The notes: generated from the sequence alone by a model not told the origin. Shown: positions 11,761 to 23,128, counted from the stretch's first letter. The stretch: DNA of 64,000 nt from Saccharum officinarum (GCA_020631735.1 CM036160.1:115612680-115676679), one strand, 5' to 3'. Numbers and translations are program-made.

Positions 11761-12445
11761 TAAGTGAAGCCTCCATGTCGATCACTATAACTTGCTGTTC
11801 ACCATAAATGCATAATTACTCAATCCTGTACACAGCCCCTCTGTCCGTTGCCTACAACAGGTGAGAGCTGGAGGTGCCAAAAGCTGGTAATTTTGTGCCG
11901 TAATTTGTCCTTAACAGCACTTACTGACTTACCGCTTGCTCAGCTTAATAAGCAGAGTAAAAACGACGAGTGAGGTGAAAGCAGGGTGGATCCCGTCTAG
12001 TTAGTCGTGTTGTTTAGAGTAAATAGAGAACCTTGGGGGTGAGAAGAGATTGACAGTATCAATTCAAACAAGTTGCAACGGTTGTCCCAAGCCGGCCAGT
12101 AGGCCACTGGACCATTGCTCCGTCAGACATTTTACTACGCGTTCACGTATAATCTCTGGCGAAACAAACAAACAATACGTTCCCGTTGTTTCTTCTTTCT
12201 TGGAACGGCATGCTCGACTGGGTAAATTCGAATTCCCGTTGTTGTTTGCTTTTTCAGTAGCGTCCGTCTGGATGTGCCACCCTGCTAAAGCTGACTTTGT
12301 CTTCAGAATTGCCAAAGCTGAACTTCCACTTTCAGTACCGTCATTCCGAAAGACGTACCCCTAGAATATCTGTCGCTTTTGTTTTCTAAAAAAAAACTTT
12401 AACAAAATATATATTAAAACATTAATATTTATAGTATATAATTGG
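11761..12445. other. Spacer, no gene recognised
   Basis: Contains a 104-codon open frame at 12050-12364 without recognisable domain or splice context. I do not call it a gene. Confidence 0.35.
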
Positions 12446-12447
12446 TA

Positions 12448-12678
12448 CTTCATCTAAAATTATAAAACGTTTGACTTTTTTGACACCAAGTTTGACCATT
12501 CGTCTTATTCAAAAGTTTGTGCAAAATATCAATTCTTTTATTGTGGCTTGGTATATTAATAAAAGTTCCTCAAGAATGACTTAAATTTGACTATGTTTGT
12601 ATAAATTTTTTGAATAAGACGAGTGGTCAAACTTAGAATAAAAAAAGTCAAACGTCTTATAATTTGGGATGAAGGAAG
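12448..12678. mobile_element. Stowaway-like MITE
   Basis: Long inverted arms: the left half contains AAACGTTTGACTTTTTTGAC and TTTGACCATTCGTCTTATTC, and the right half contains their complements. It ends beside TA on both sides (12446-12447 and 12679-12680), the Stowaway/Tc1-mariner target. Confidence 0.75.
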
Positions 12679-13099
12679 TATTATTGAAACATCTTCGAAT
12701 ATAGTTATTTAATAAATTTATTTAGAGATACAAATATTATACGTATTTTCTATAAATTAAATCAAATTTATGACACGAAAACCAAAATCAACAAATAATA
12801 TGGGGCAGAGGAGTACTGCTACTCCAGTAAAGCTCTCAACTTCCAGTTTTTTATTCGATTCCGCGAGAGCATACTACTACTAGCAACCTAGCAGGAGTAT
12901 TCATCTAAATTACAGTATTTTTTTTTTACTAAAAGGTGATACATAATCCTCATAAAATGTAAGTATTCGAGTTTTTCGAGACAATTTGTGTGGTTTACAT
13001 GAGTAAAATTAAAACGCTTGTTTAATTTTATTTTTTTTAGAATCGTTTGTTAATTTTTAGTTAAACCCCCTATTTCCAAACCCCGAGGTAAAAGAAGAC

Positions 13100-13300
13100 A
13101 GTAACTTTCTCTCATGTGTTTAGATGTGTAAAAGGTGTAAAAAGGTGTGTACTAGCATTTGCTTTATTTGGCAAATAGTGAAACGTTGACTAATTAGGTT
13201 CAAAACGTTCGTTCGCAAAGTAGAACCAAGTTGTACAATTAGTTTTTATTTCATCCAAGTACCCCGTATATATCGTAAGTTTGATGTGACGGGGACTTTC
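13100..13300. mobile_element. MITE fragment upstream of SINA gene
   Basis: Contains TGTGTTTAGATG at the left, then TTGACTAATTAGGTTCAAAACG, GTACAATTAGTTTTTATTTC and a tail ending GATGTGACGGGG, all typical of the GGCCTTGTTTAG family. It abuts the presumed promoter and leader exon of the SINA gene. Confidence 0.55.
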
Positions 13301-13309
13301 TGCACAGTG

Positions 13310-15467
13310 TTTTTTTCTCTCAGTGTTGGCCTGCCTGGGGGAGAGAGAGAAAGAGAGATGCTTTAATTCGAACGCCGTTGCCTCCTCTCTCGAGCCTTTC
13401 TCCTCCCTTCGTGGCATCACATCACGCCAAAGCCCCATCCGCCGGCCGGAGATCGACTCCTCCGCCCTGGCATCCGGCTTCGATCGCGGCTCCCCTCTGA
13501 GGTGACGCATTGTTCACGCTTGTTCGGTTTCGTTGTTTCCTTCCGAGCAAAGATTGGATTTTTAAATCTTGGGGCGTTGCAATGCTCCTGCCATTCTGGG
13601 TCCGTTCTTGCTCAAGTGTGAGTGCGAGATCACGGGTGCGGGCGCTTGGAGCGCGAGCGGTGGTTGTGGATTAGGGTTCTATCTCAGTCTGGTTTGGGGA
13701 GTTTTGCGGCTCTGGAGATGATCGCAGATTCGCAGTGTTGTTGCCTGGTTAAGTGTCGAGATGCTGGGTTTCTATTGGTTCAAACTTTGTTTTTCTCTCT
13801 CTCGATGTGGTGTGTGTATTGGTTAGCTAAATGCAGCGTAAGCTATTGTTGATTAACCCATCACATTGTTTGGGATGCTATGTTATTCTTTTCCCAGTTT
13901 TAAGACTATGATGACTTATGCTCGTGGGACTGTTTCTTAGTTCTAAAAGATTATATTGGTCATTGGAGCTGTTCCCTCTCCTTTCTTTCTTTAGAAGTCA
14001 TTTAAGCTCGCCATTCTGTGCATTCATAGTAGATCATCATTTCCCCACAATTTCATGGAGTTCTGTAGGCTCAGGCCAATAGCTTCGGTTTTCTTTCTTT
14101 CTTTCTTTTTTGAAAGGAGAAATAGCTTCGGTTTTCATTCCTTAATAAAGAAAACTTCAATTTCTATGGCGCGCTCCCTTCGGAGTAGTCATGATGTGCT
14201 CATTTCTGATTTGTGTTATGATGCCTGTATCTTTCTGGCACCACGTTGCCATAATTTCCTTTGCCCACTGGGAAAACTCATGGGTTTTGTCAGGTGACGA
14301 TTATTAGAGATCCTGCATGTTGCTGGCAATTCGTTATGCGATGAGGAAATGAGCTTTTATGTGATGAACTGCCCTTCTTTTTTTTGGTGGTGGTGGTGGT
14401 GGTGGTGTGGTGTGTGTGTGTGGGGGGGGGGGGGGGGGTGATTGGTTGCAACTGTATGTAGTTGCTGGCCTACTGCTTTTGGAGCAACATAAGGTGTGGA
14501 GGAGGTTGATGGAAGTGTCAGTTTGGCACCCCTTTTCCATTTCATGTAGTAACCATGTTCTACCACTCCATTTGCCTCCAGTCCTCCACCACCTACTTTC
14601 CACCCCCTTTGATCGTTTTTCTCCTGAGGCTGCGTTCTTCTTGCTCCTTCCTTTGAATGAATAGGGTCTACATCAAATGGCAAACAAACTTTCTTGTTCT
14701 TTGCTATAGTTGGGAATGATGCTGTTTTATAACTTCAGTTTTGTCAATTCATTGTTAGTGTAGTTTTCTCTTTAACTTCACTTGTCAGCAAAATACCTGC
14801 AATGAAAAAAAGATTCAAACATGCATTAAATCAGCAAGGAAAAAGTCTGAAAATGCTCTGGAACGCAAGATATTTTTTTGCTTTTAAATGTTCACTTAAA
14901 AGTCTTGTGCATATGACAGGGGTCCTTATGTCCTGTTTGGAGTATGTGAATATTTCCTGGTTGAGCTGTCTCTTTTGAAATCCTGCAATCCTGCTGTCAA
15001 AACATTGTCTTATTGGGTCAAACCTCCAAAGCGTCATGCAAGGTTGCTCATGATTTTCATTTCATTAATGAAAATGAAAATTTCTCATACAAAACCTTTA
15101 TGCGTGGTCCAACTGTATTATTGCTGCCTTTAGGGCTTTGCTCGTACAAAACCCTTCAAGTTTGTCCAATTAGTTTATGATTGCCCTTAAAAAGATATGT
15201 CTGATTACCTCGGGGTTCAGCAAATGAAATAAATATTTGTCCTTCGTAAAGAAAAATGGGGCTGTTTGATAAGACACTGTTTCTTTCTTTTTCTTTCTGA
15301 ATTATAAGATATGCTTCTGTTCTTTAATATCTTCAGTGATTTTGCTGATGATAAAAATTGCTTCTCTCTCTGTTTTTTTTAAATCTTTTCTTGCTAACTT
15401 GTATGTCTGATATGTTTCCACTGTTCCCATTTTCCTCCAAATAGGATTTTTGACCTAGAGGTTCTCC
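13310..15467 (+). other. SINA gene leader exon and leader intron
   Basis: A GA/CT-rich leader at about 13320-13500 ends at a plausible donor (CTGAG|GTGACG). An acceptor at 15441-15444 (CCAAATAG|GATTTT) joins the 5' leader 23 bp upstream of the SINA start codon. The leader intron (about 1.94 kb) contains a GGT/G-run microsatellite at 14385-14440 and no other gene. The leader splice is inferred, not proven. Confidence 0.55.
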
Positions 15468-17521
15468 ATGGCATCAGTTACTTATATTGATGATAGCCAT
15501 GCTGAGGTTATTGATCCTCCAAAGAATGAGGAAATGCTGGATGTCACTGAACTTGTTGGTGATCATATTCAGCATTCACCAAAACCAAATGTGGCAAGCT
15601 ATGGCAACGTGCGTGAGCTACTGGAATGCCCTGTGTGTTTGAGTGCCATGTATCCTCCAATTCATCAGGTACTGCTTGACACTGAATCTCAATTGCATTC
15701 AGCTGAAGCATATACTTGCGATATTCTGTTCTTATTCTGGACTTTTAATATGCCGAATGTTGGGAATTCTAAATAGAGTTCTACTTTAGGCAGCATATAT
15801 GCAGTTAAGATTTTACAGATAGCAATTGCAAGTCAATGTTTGAATGTACACACTGACACATTGCAATTTTTTTTCTTTTCATTTTCTACATTGTATGGCA
15901 CCACAGCTTCTTTCTGGAGGGACTCTTTAACATTTGCTATGGTTCATTATGTTGAACATAACTGCATATTGCCCCACAAAGCAAGTTGAATTAGCACGCT
16001 TGTCTTTAACATTATTTTCGCATGTGTTGCTGCAGTGCTCCAACGGACATACTCTGTGTTCTGGATGCAAGCCAAGGGTTCATAATCGCTGTCCAACATG
16101 CAGGCATGAACTTGGTAACATAAGATGTCTTGCTCTGGAAAAAGTGGCTGCATCACTAGAGCTTCCATGCAAGTACCAGAACTTTGGGTGCTTGGACATA
16201 TACCCTTACTATTGCAAGCTGAAACATGAATCGCAGTGCCAATACAGACCCTATACTTGTCCATATGCTGGATCTGAATGCACGGTTGCTGGTGATATTC
16301 CATATCTAGTAAATCACTTGAAAGATGACCATAAGGTTGACATGCACAATGGAAGCACCTTCAATCATCGTTATGTCAAGTCAAATCCTCATGAAGTTGA
16401 GAATGCTACTTGGATGCTCACGGTAATGCTCATCGATCTCTGTACTGTAGAATCGTAGTACATAATTCATGTTTTTTTTTTGTATTGAGCGGGATCTAAA
16501 TTCTCAGTATAACTTTCTGGGTCTTTTTTTGTTTGTTTTGGGAATATAACTTTCTGGGTCTAGGATGTCGATTCTTTTCCTTAAAAGGCCTTGTTTAGAT
16601 TCCAAATTCTCTCCCCAAATTTCACTATGCAAAAAGGAGATTCCCCATCACATCAAAATACCGGCAAATGCATGGAGTACTAAATGTAGATGAAATCAAA
16701 AACTAATTGCACAGTTTTATTGTACTTTGCGAGACGAACATTTTGAGTCTAATTAATCAATTTTTGAACAATTTTTTGCACTAAAAACAAAAGTTGCTAT
16801 ACCAACAGTGCCTGAATCGGGCCTCCCTTTCGGGATCTAAACACGGCCAACACATGATATTCTGATTGAATCCTTAGGACAATTTGTATATGTAGATTTG
16901 ATTGTTCTGGATCACTTAGCATTGAGTTCATGTTTTTCTGAGTGCACATTTATCAGCATCACTAGCCCTGGTACATACTGCTAAAAAGATGCAATCTTGC
17001 CATCACCAGCTCTGTCAGTCATGGTACTCACTACAGACACAAAGTGATTGCTTGCCTGCCATCATCAGGTCTACCGTTTTTTTTTTCTGGGCAGCTTTTT
17101 AAAAAGGGACGTTAACCCACCTTTTGAAGCCAGTGTTTTGGTTTTCGTTTCCATGGGAACTAATAAGTATGCCGTAGCTAATCACAGACTCATCCTCCAG
17201 GTTTTCAGCTGCTTCGGCCAGTACTTCTGCCTGCACTTCGAGGCTTTCCAGCTGGGCATGACGCCCGTGTACATCGCCTTCCTCCGGTTCATGGGCGACG
17301 ACGCCGAGGCCAAGAACTACAGCTACAGCCTGGAGGTCGGGGGCAGCGGGCGCAAGATGACATGGCAGGGCGTGCCTCGGAGCATCAGGGACAGCCACCG
17401 GAAGGTCCGGGACAGCTACGACGGGCTCATCATCCAGCGCAACATGGCCCTCTTCTTCTCGGGTGGCGACAGGAAGGAGCTCAAGCTGCGGGTCACCGGG
17501 AGGATCTGGAAGGAGCAGTGA
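15468..17521 (+). CDS. SINAT: SINA-type RING E3 ubiquitin ligase
   Basis: Complete coding region of 302 residues in three exons: 15468-15668, 16036-16422 and 17201-17521; all phase 0 and GT-AG. The RING finger is residues 54-89, with C54, C57, C68, H72, C75, C78, C86 and C89 (ECPVC, CSNGHTLC, CPTC). The SIAH-type zinc finger follows (CKYQNFGC, CPYAGSEC), then the TRAF-like substrate-binding domain from about residue 130 to the end (VFSCFGQYFCLHFEAFQLG; ITGR-like RVTGRIWKEQ at the C terminus). SINA proteins transfer ubiquitin to targets and form dimers through this last domain. Exon 3 is much more GC-rich than exons 1-2. A MITE sits in intron 2. The exact SINAT subtype is not assigned. Confidence 0.95.
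16587..16848. mobile_element. MITE in SINA intron 2
   Basis: The ends are inverted: GGCCTTGTTTAGATTCC at the left, GGGATCTAAACACGGCC at the right. It has the family core CTTTGCGAGACGAACA and GAGTCTAATTAATCA. A clear target duplication is not visible. Confidence 0.75.
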
Positions 17522-17970
17522 CCAGTGAGTCGCGTGCATGCAGATTGCAGGCAGCAGCTCGACGCATGCGCCGTTGCGTTTGTTCCTTTCCTCCGGTGTA
17601 CCATGACAGGAAGCATGGAATCCAGGAACCTTGTAGGGCGTAGGTGGTAGTTGGAATCTGAGTCGTGGGTGGTTCTTGTGTCGTTGTGGTGGTACCGATT
17701 GATTTAGAACTGGAGGCAAATCTCTCCTTTGCTTTGAACCTCTCGAGAGTTGGCCATGGCGGGCCTTGATGGCACGGCTGTGGACTCCATTGAAATGTAA
17801 ATGATGTATCCCGGCTCACTCTGTCTGTGGATCAGACTCGCTCTATATTGGACGGCGGACCACCATTGTTTCTGAGTTTGGCCAATGAGTTACTGGCTTC
17901 AACCACTCTCTGCTCCAGCTGGTATATAGTATTATTGAGATCTGACTGTCTGAGAGCACACATCATTCAT
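17522..17970. other. SINA 3' untranslated region and flank
   Basis: The sequence directly after the SINA stop codon to about 17830 is probably the 3' untranslated region. Beyond that I see no gene up to the repeat starting near 17975. Confidence 0.4.
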
Positions 17971-17974
17971 GTAA

Positions 17975-18650
17975 GACTAGCTGCACTGGGACCTATAAAC
18001 GCATCATGTACGATGATTTAGCGTGGAAACGCTCAGCAGCGCGGTCCTGGAAACAGTCCGGAACGGCCGTCCGTCCGCTATATGTAGCGGAGTCGCGTTC
18101 CCCCGCTATACATCGTGGCCCACCTCCTGTTGTCTCCCCGCAAGGGTCCCCCGCCCAAATCCTTGACCTGGAAGCCGTGCGGCGTCGCGCCCCCGCCCCG
18201 CCGTCGCCGCTCCCTCCCCCCTGCCCCTCCCCGGCGTCGCGCCCCTGCCCCGCCCATCCCCGGCGTCGCGCCCCCGACCTGTCGTCCAGTTCGTCCTTGC
18301 CCGTGCCGCGCGGAGAGAGGAGCGCATGCGAGGAAGAGCGCGGCGTCCTGGCCGGGGCAGAGCGCCAGGAGGAGCAAGAGGAGGGAGCGGAGGAGGGCGA
18401 GGCCGAGCAGCGTCGTGGCCGGGGCAGAGCGGGATGCGATGGGGAAAGGATAGAGGAGAGAGAAGAGAGAGAGGAGAGAGATGTAGAGGATGACAAGTGG
18501 GCTCGCTGTTTGTAGTTGATATAGAGTATGAGATATAGAGGATGATGCGTGCGGAAGAAACATGTATAGAGGAGAGAATTTTGATGAACAAAATGTATAG
18601 AGAATGAAAATAGAAGAGGATGAGTGCAGATAGCCTAAGCCTGTTTATTT
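17975..18650. mobile_element. Probable MITE-like element with GC-rich interior
   Basis: The right end (GAATGAAAATAGAAGAGGATGAGTGCAGATAGCCTA) is the complement of the left end of the element at 53758 (TAGGCTATCCGCACTCATGC...), so both belong to one family. The interior (18110-18460) is GC-rich, proline/arginine coding in any frame and open on both strands. A 169-codon frame at 18006-18515 is not called a gene because it lies wholly inside the element and shows no domain. Confidence 0.45.
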
Positions 18651-19028
18651 TGTTCACCACGAAACCTGAAAAAGAAACACGAAACGTCGAAACCTAAGGG
18701 AAACCGAATCATGAGAAAAACACAAAACGATAGCATTGGCGTTTCATCCTTTCATATGCATGCCTGATCCATCCGTACTCAATCACAAGGAGTGTAGGTC
18801 TCGTTTTTTTAGAGTCAATCACAATTCACAAGAGTGCTACTAGGCCAATTCACAAGAGAGCTCCAGGAGCCCAATTTGCTCCTTTTGTTTTGCTCCCAGT
18901 TGAATACGCTGCTCTACCTCTGTTGATGTTCTGAAACATATATATTTGTAAGAGAAAATTCCTTATCAGACACGGAAAAAACTTATTGTTCTCAATTTAG
19001 CATCCAAAGTTAAAATTTTCCTTATCTG

Positions 19029-19093
19029 GCGTGCTTGGGCGAGAGTAGTACTAGGATGGGTGACCTCCTGGGAAGTCCTTGTGTTGCATTCCC
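19029..19093 (+). pseudogene. 5S rRNA 3'-half fragment
   Basis: These 65 bases match the 3' half of plant 5S rRNA: GCGTGCTTGGGCGAGAG, then GTAGTACTAGGATGGGTGAC, CTCCTGGGAAGTCCT and TGTTGCATTCCC, followed by TTTT. It includes the internal C-box region but lacks the 5' half, so it is not a functional 5S gene. It sits directly upstream of a tRNA-derived SINE within one insertion. Confidence 0.85.
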
Positions 19094-19103
19094 TTTTAGG
19101 AAG

Positions 19104-19258
19104 GGCAGGCCTGGTGCAGTTGGTGAGTGCTAGCTCGCTGAGTCACCAGGTCCTAGGTTCGAAGCCGTCTCTCTGCAGAAATTCTACAGGGGTAATAATT
19201 TGCTTCGGTTATTCCCTTCCCCAGACCTCACTCGTGTGGGAGCCTCTGGCACTGGGTC
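19104..19258 (+). mobile_element. tRNA-derived SINE (grass Au-like)
   Basis: It has a Pol III A-box-like segment TGGTGCAGTTGGTGAG (19112-19127) and a B-box GGTTCGAAGCC (19156-19166), spaced as in a tRNA gene. It then has a body ending in the CCCTTCCCCAGACC ... GTGGGAGCCTCTGGCACTGG type that I associate with common grass SINEs. The family name is from memory and not checked. Confidence 0.7.
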
Positions 19259-19479
19259 TGTTCTCAATTTAGCATCCAAAGTTAAAATTTTCCTTATCTG
19301 ACCTCACTGGAAATTTTCGTTCCTAAAATAACACTACCGTCACTTTAGACCTACTGTAGGGTTAACTTACATGTGGGACCACTAGGTTAAAGACCAAAAT
19401 GCCCTTAGCTCAATACACAGTCATGAGAAGAGACCGAAAGGGGATCGATTGAATTAAAAAAAAAGAAAGGGGATCGGTC

Positions 19480-20440
19480 AGGGCTGCAGCCATGGACAAC
19501 GAAGGCGGCGGCCCATCGGAGGGTGGTGTGGGTGGGACTGTTGGCGCGTGCGGCCAGCAAGGGCTCCCCGCGAGAGCCCAGTGCGGCCGGGGCAGGTGAG
19601 GCGACAACGCCTGGTCAGGCGTCGCCAGCGCGCGTGGGGCGGGCGCCGGAGGAGAGGCCAGGTCGAGCGCTGGCACCGCGGCCGGGGCGAGTGCCGCCGC
19701 GGAGGATGGGGACGGATCCCCGCGCGAGGAGGCCGAGATCCAGCTTAGAGGCCGCGTGCAGCACGTGCACAGACTCGCTGCTCTGCTCAAGCCGCACGCC
19801 GCCATCCTCGATATGTACCGCTTCAGCAATGCGCCGAAGCTGCCTTGGAGTGTGGCGGCGGGCACAAGTGCCACCGCCGGAGCACGCGGCTGTACACCTC
19901 TTTTCTCCACCCTTGCCAGATCCTTGGTTTGCGACGCCACGTACATCAGGGCCTCGCACGGGTCCTCGTCCACCTCCACGATCATGCTGTCCATCCTCCC
20001 GGCCGTGCCGGTCTCGTGCAGCCGCCATGCCGCCGCCATGTGTTTGTTCCATGCCACATGCAGGTAGCAGATGGATACATAGGTATGTAGTGCGTAAATG
20101 TTCGTATAGTCTAGGGCATGTACGTACCCTGCTGAAAGCATGCCTCACCGACGATTTGATATACTGTTCCACTTGCTCCGCCGCTGCGAAAGACGACTGC
20201 ACGTCCTGGCTGAGCATGGTTGCCGCCGAGATAGCTAGCAAGGGACACGACATTCTCCATCTCGCAGCAATGGAAGCAGCTCCTTGGTCGTCATCGAACG
20301 CCTCCTAGTAGTCCAGCAGCTTGTATTCCGCCCATGAATGCATGGACGCCAGCCAACGTCGCCGACAAGATCCTGAGGCAACAACTCTGTACGAGAGAGA
20401 AGGCGTCCCAGACAAAACCTAAAGGAGGGACAAAATGGTC
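19480..20440 (-). pseudogene. Captured gene-like exons in MULE, unidentified
   Basis: On the minus strand, two exon-like blocks are visible. One (about 20330-20134) reads ...SWAEYKLLDY, a stop, then AISAATMLSQDVQSSFAAAE and YIKSSVRHAFSR before a GTACGT donor. The other (about 20070-19890) reads WNKHMAAAWRLHETGTAGRM, then DPCEALMYVASQTKDLARVE. I do not recognise the parent gene. The in-frame stop and its position inside a MULE suggest transduplicated, broken host exons. Confidence 0.45.
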
Positions 20441-20607
20441 TTTTCACGTCTCAGTTAACATCATTACATGCCCATTCTAACGGTAGTGTTATTTTAGGAA
20501 CGAAAATTTTCAATAAGGTTAGATAAAAAAAATTCAACTTTGGGTGCTAAATTAGGAACCGCAAGTTTTTTCGGTGTCAAATAAGGATGTGCATGCTACT
20601 ACTATTT

Positions 20608-20855
20608 GGCCTCTCCTGTTTAGTTCTCAAAATTTTGCAAATTTTTTCAAGATTCCCTGTTACATTGAATTTTTGACTCATGCATGAAACATTAAATATA
20701 AATTAAAAAAATAAAACTAATTATACAATTTAGATGCAATTCACGAGACGAATCTTTTAAGCCTAATTAGACCATGATTAAACATTAATTATCAAATAAC
20801 AATGAATCTGCTACAGTACCATTTTCTAAAAAAAAATTCGCATACTAAACAAGCC
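20608..20855. mobile_element. Tourist-like MITE next to the MULE
   Basis: The left end GGCCTCTCCTGTTTAG and the right end CTAAACAAGCC are inverted. The core reads ATTCACGAGACGAATC and TAAGCCTAATTAGACCATG, the GGCCTTGTTTAG family in reverse. It starts 20 bp after the MULE. Confidence 0.65.
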
Positions 20856-21095
20856 TAAAACGAAGCCCGTGCCGTGCCTGCAGGGCAGAACCGTGGTTCT
20901 CGGTTACTCAAAACTGCCTAGGTAACCTGCACAGGTCAACCGGTCAAAGGACTTAGCAGTTAGCACGACTCCACTACTGTCTCATCTAGGCACGCGTGCG
21001 TATCAGTACAGCAACCTTCTCTGACCCTGAAATCCGTTGACAATCCCTGCTGGTATTGACCCATCGATGAGATTCATAGGACTGACAACGAAGTA

Positions 21096-21355
21096 CTCCC
21101 TCCTCCGTCTCTAAAATAATCAATTTCTAGAATTCGCGTCAGTCAAACTTTTTAAAATTTAATCAACTTTATATAAAAGAATAGCAACATCTGTGATATG
21201 AAATGAGCACATTATGAAAATACATTATAAGATACATCTAATGATACTAATTTGATATTATAAATCTTGATGCTTTTTCCTATAAATTCGGTCAAAGTTT
21301 GAAAAGTTTGACTTAGGATAACTCTAGAAATTGATTCTTTCAGAGACGGAGGGAG
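21096..21355. mobile_element. Stowaway MITE
   Basis: Ends are CTCCCTCCTCCGTCTCTAAA and CAGAGACGGAGGGAG, the classic Stowaway inverted repeat. It is flanked by TA at 21094-21095 and 21356-21357. Confidence 0.9.
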
Positions 21356-21400
21356 TACAATGCAAAGCATCTTTTTAGGACCCACAAAGTTTACAAATTA

Positions 21401-21632
21401 CTCTCTTCATCTTTACAAAAATGTAATTCTCAATTCTCGAGGAATCAAACAAATTTAAATTTGACCAAACCTATATAAAAAATTATAAATATTTATGATA
21501 TCGACTAAATGTCATTAGATTGATTATTATATTTTTATAGAAAATTTAATTAGAGACATAATTGTTGAATTTTTTTTTGCTAAAAACTTGTCCAAAACAC
21601 AGAATTACAATTTTTTTTAGAGAGAGAGGAAG
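21401..21632. mobile_element. Stowaway-like MITE, degraded
   Basis: Starts after TA with CTCTCTTCATCTTTACAAAAATG and ends near CACAGAATTACAATTTTTTTTAG, then AGAGAGAGGAAG, roughly inverted. The right TA is not preserved. Confidence 0.5.
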
Positions 21633-21879
21633 CACAATGATTTACAATACAGTGGCAGAACAATTATGTGACAGAGTAACACCACCGTCATTGTTCAAAT
21701 GGGAGGTGCTAAATTAATAAATTCATATGTCCGCAACCTGATTGCCTTTTGAATTGCATCACATAACATAACGAACGCGACATTTCAGCTCAGGATTGAC
21801 TACCAAATATGTCAAGAGTAAAGAACCGCGTGATTTTGTCACGGCTTTGTATTTGCAAACTGGAGCTTTAACAATAACT

Positions 21880-21988
21880 TGTATACACTGAAAGGAAAGC
21901 AGAGTAACCGGATCTTATTTCTTTCTCAGTCCCCTGCCTGTATACACTGAAATGCCAGAGTAACCGGATCTTATCCTTTCTCAGTCCC
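21880..21988. repeat. 59-bp tandem duplication
   Basis: The segment beginning TGTATACACTGAAA at 21880 is repeated starting at 21939, sharing AGAGTAACCGGATCTTAT and TTTCTCAGTCCC with small differences. Confidence 0.85.
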
Positions 21989-22052
21989 AATGGACAGACT
22001 AGCAATTCAGGAAGCATACAAATCTACATACAAATCTATAGTACTCGAAAAT

Positions 22053-22286
22053 ATAACCAGGTAGAGGTAGCTGATATTATGCCAACCATTTTCCTTGTTA
22101 CATGTTTTCTTCAATGCTTGTTATCATAAGCAAATGAAATGTCATCTTACCAAACCAGCTTCTTCGCTGATACTCCTATAACCAGGTAGAGGTAGCTGAT
22201 GTTATGCCAACCATTAACATTGTTACATGTTCTCTTCAATGCTTGTTATCATAAGCAAATGAAATGTCATCTTAGCAAACCACCAC
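22053..22286. repeat. 125-bp tandem duplication
   Basis: The segment beginning ATAACCAGGTAGAGGTAG at 22053 is repeated from 22178. The copies share CAATGCTTGTTATCATAAGC and AATGAAATGTCATCTTA with few substitutions. Confidence 0.9.
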
Positions 22287-22288
22287 CT

Positions 22289-22815
22289 TTGTTTTTTTTT
22301 GTTAAGTCGGCCGGGGGGCCAGGGGCGGGGTGGGGGGTGGATCCCCCACCTGATTTAGGTTAATAATGTGGTTCTCGTAGCCAAATGTTTGAAATACATA
22401 GTTAGCTTTGCATTTTCAGCTTGGCTTTTACATTGCCTTAACTAAAATGGAGCACCATACATCAGCTATTTCTCTTGCAGCTGAAAATTATAAGAGAACA
22501 TCAAATGGAACACCATACATCAGCTACTTCTCTTTCATCTGAATAGCCTCCCAGAATTCCCTTGCAGCGGTGCAGCCAAAGACTACGTGAGCCGGCGTCT
22601 CATCCGTCCCATGACAGGCATCACACTTTGTGTTTTCCACAATCCCCTTGGCCAGATTAGATTTGCATTGTATCCTTCCTTGCGAGAGCAGCCATGCAAA
22701 GAATTGTACTCAAGGTGGCGCCTTGTTGTTCCAGAAAAATTTTGCCCAGGCATCCGGACTGGAGTTGGCACACTTCCAGTTGACTCAATAGAAATGTTAT
22801 TATCAAAGGATTGAT
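22289..22815 (-). mobile_element. 5'-truncated LINE, reverse-transcriptase zinc-binding domain
   Basis: On the minus strand the region 22815-22545 encodes the zinc-binding region common at the end of plant LINE ORF2 (WAKFFWNNKAP, then CDACHGTDETPAHVVFGC). The 3' tail runs to a poly(A) seen as a T run at about 22288-22300. It is truncated at the 5' end. Confidence 0.75.
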
Positions 22816-22835
22816 GAAAGAATCCTCGTGACTTA

Positions 22836-23128
22836 GGCTGTGTTTAGTTTCTCGTGGAATGCAAAATGCAAAATGCCAACTACTTTGGAATGATGAAATG
22901 CAAAATGTCAAAATTTTCATGGTGTGTTTAGTTCCATCCAAAATGCTAAATTTTTCATGGGGTGAGTGAAGGCTTTTTGACTTTTTTTTTTGCCTTTTGA
23001 GGTCAAAATCCAAAATGGAGAATGAATACCTTTTTGTCAAAAATTTTGCATGCTGTTTAGTTCCATTCTGCAAAATAATAGGCCAAAACCTAAAATTTTT
23101 TAGGTGAAATAGGGAACCAAACACACCC
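22836..23128. mobile_element. Tourist MITE with TTA duplication
   Basis: Inverted ends are GGCTGTGTTTAGTTTC and the complement of GGGTGTGTTTGGTTCC. It is flanked by TTA at 22833-22835 and 23129-23131, the PIF/Harbinger target. The interior is rich in AAAATGCAAAATG motifs. Confidence 0.85.

Larger units (their letters stand above)
18987..19300 (+). repeat. 42-bp perfect direct repeats flanking an insertion
   Basis: The 42 bases at 18987-19028 are repeated exactly at 19259-19300, on either side of a 230-bp insertion (19029-19258). The opposite end of the host MULE has the motif only once, so it gives the empty-site structure. A duplication this long is unusual for SINE insertion. Confidence 0.9.
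18960..20587. mobile_element. MULE with 108-bp inverted ends, Pack-MULE-like
   Basis: The right terminal inverted repeat (20480-20587) is complementary to the left one (18960-19340 once the insertion and its duplicated copy are discounted). Both begin TCCTTAT(C/T), run through GAAAAAACTT and end AAAATAACACTACCGT. The long ends fit Mutator-like elements. No transposase is present. The interior (about 19480-20440) is GC-rich and on the minus strand looks like captured host exons. A clear 9-bp target duplication was not found. Confidence 0.7.

Noticed and set aside
12050..12364. 104-codon open frame
   Set aside because: No domain, no splice or promoter context, and a comparable open frame on the opposite strand.
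18006..18515. 169-codon open frame in a GC-rich stretch
   Set aside because: It lies wholly within a MITE-like element, is Pro/Arg/Glu-rich, and is open on both strands.
19029..19093. 5S rRNA gene
   Set aside because: Only the 3' half is present, with no 5' half or array. It is a fragment.
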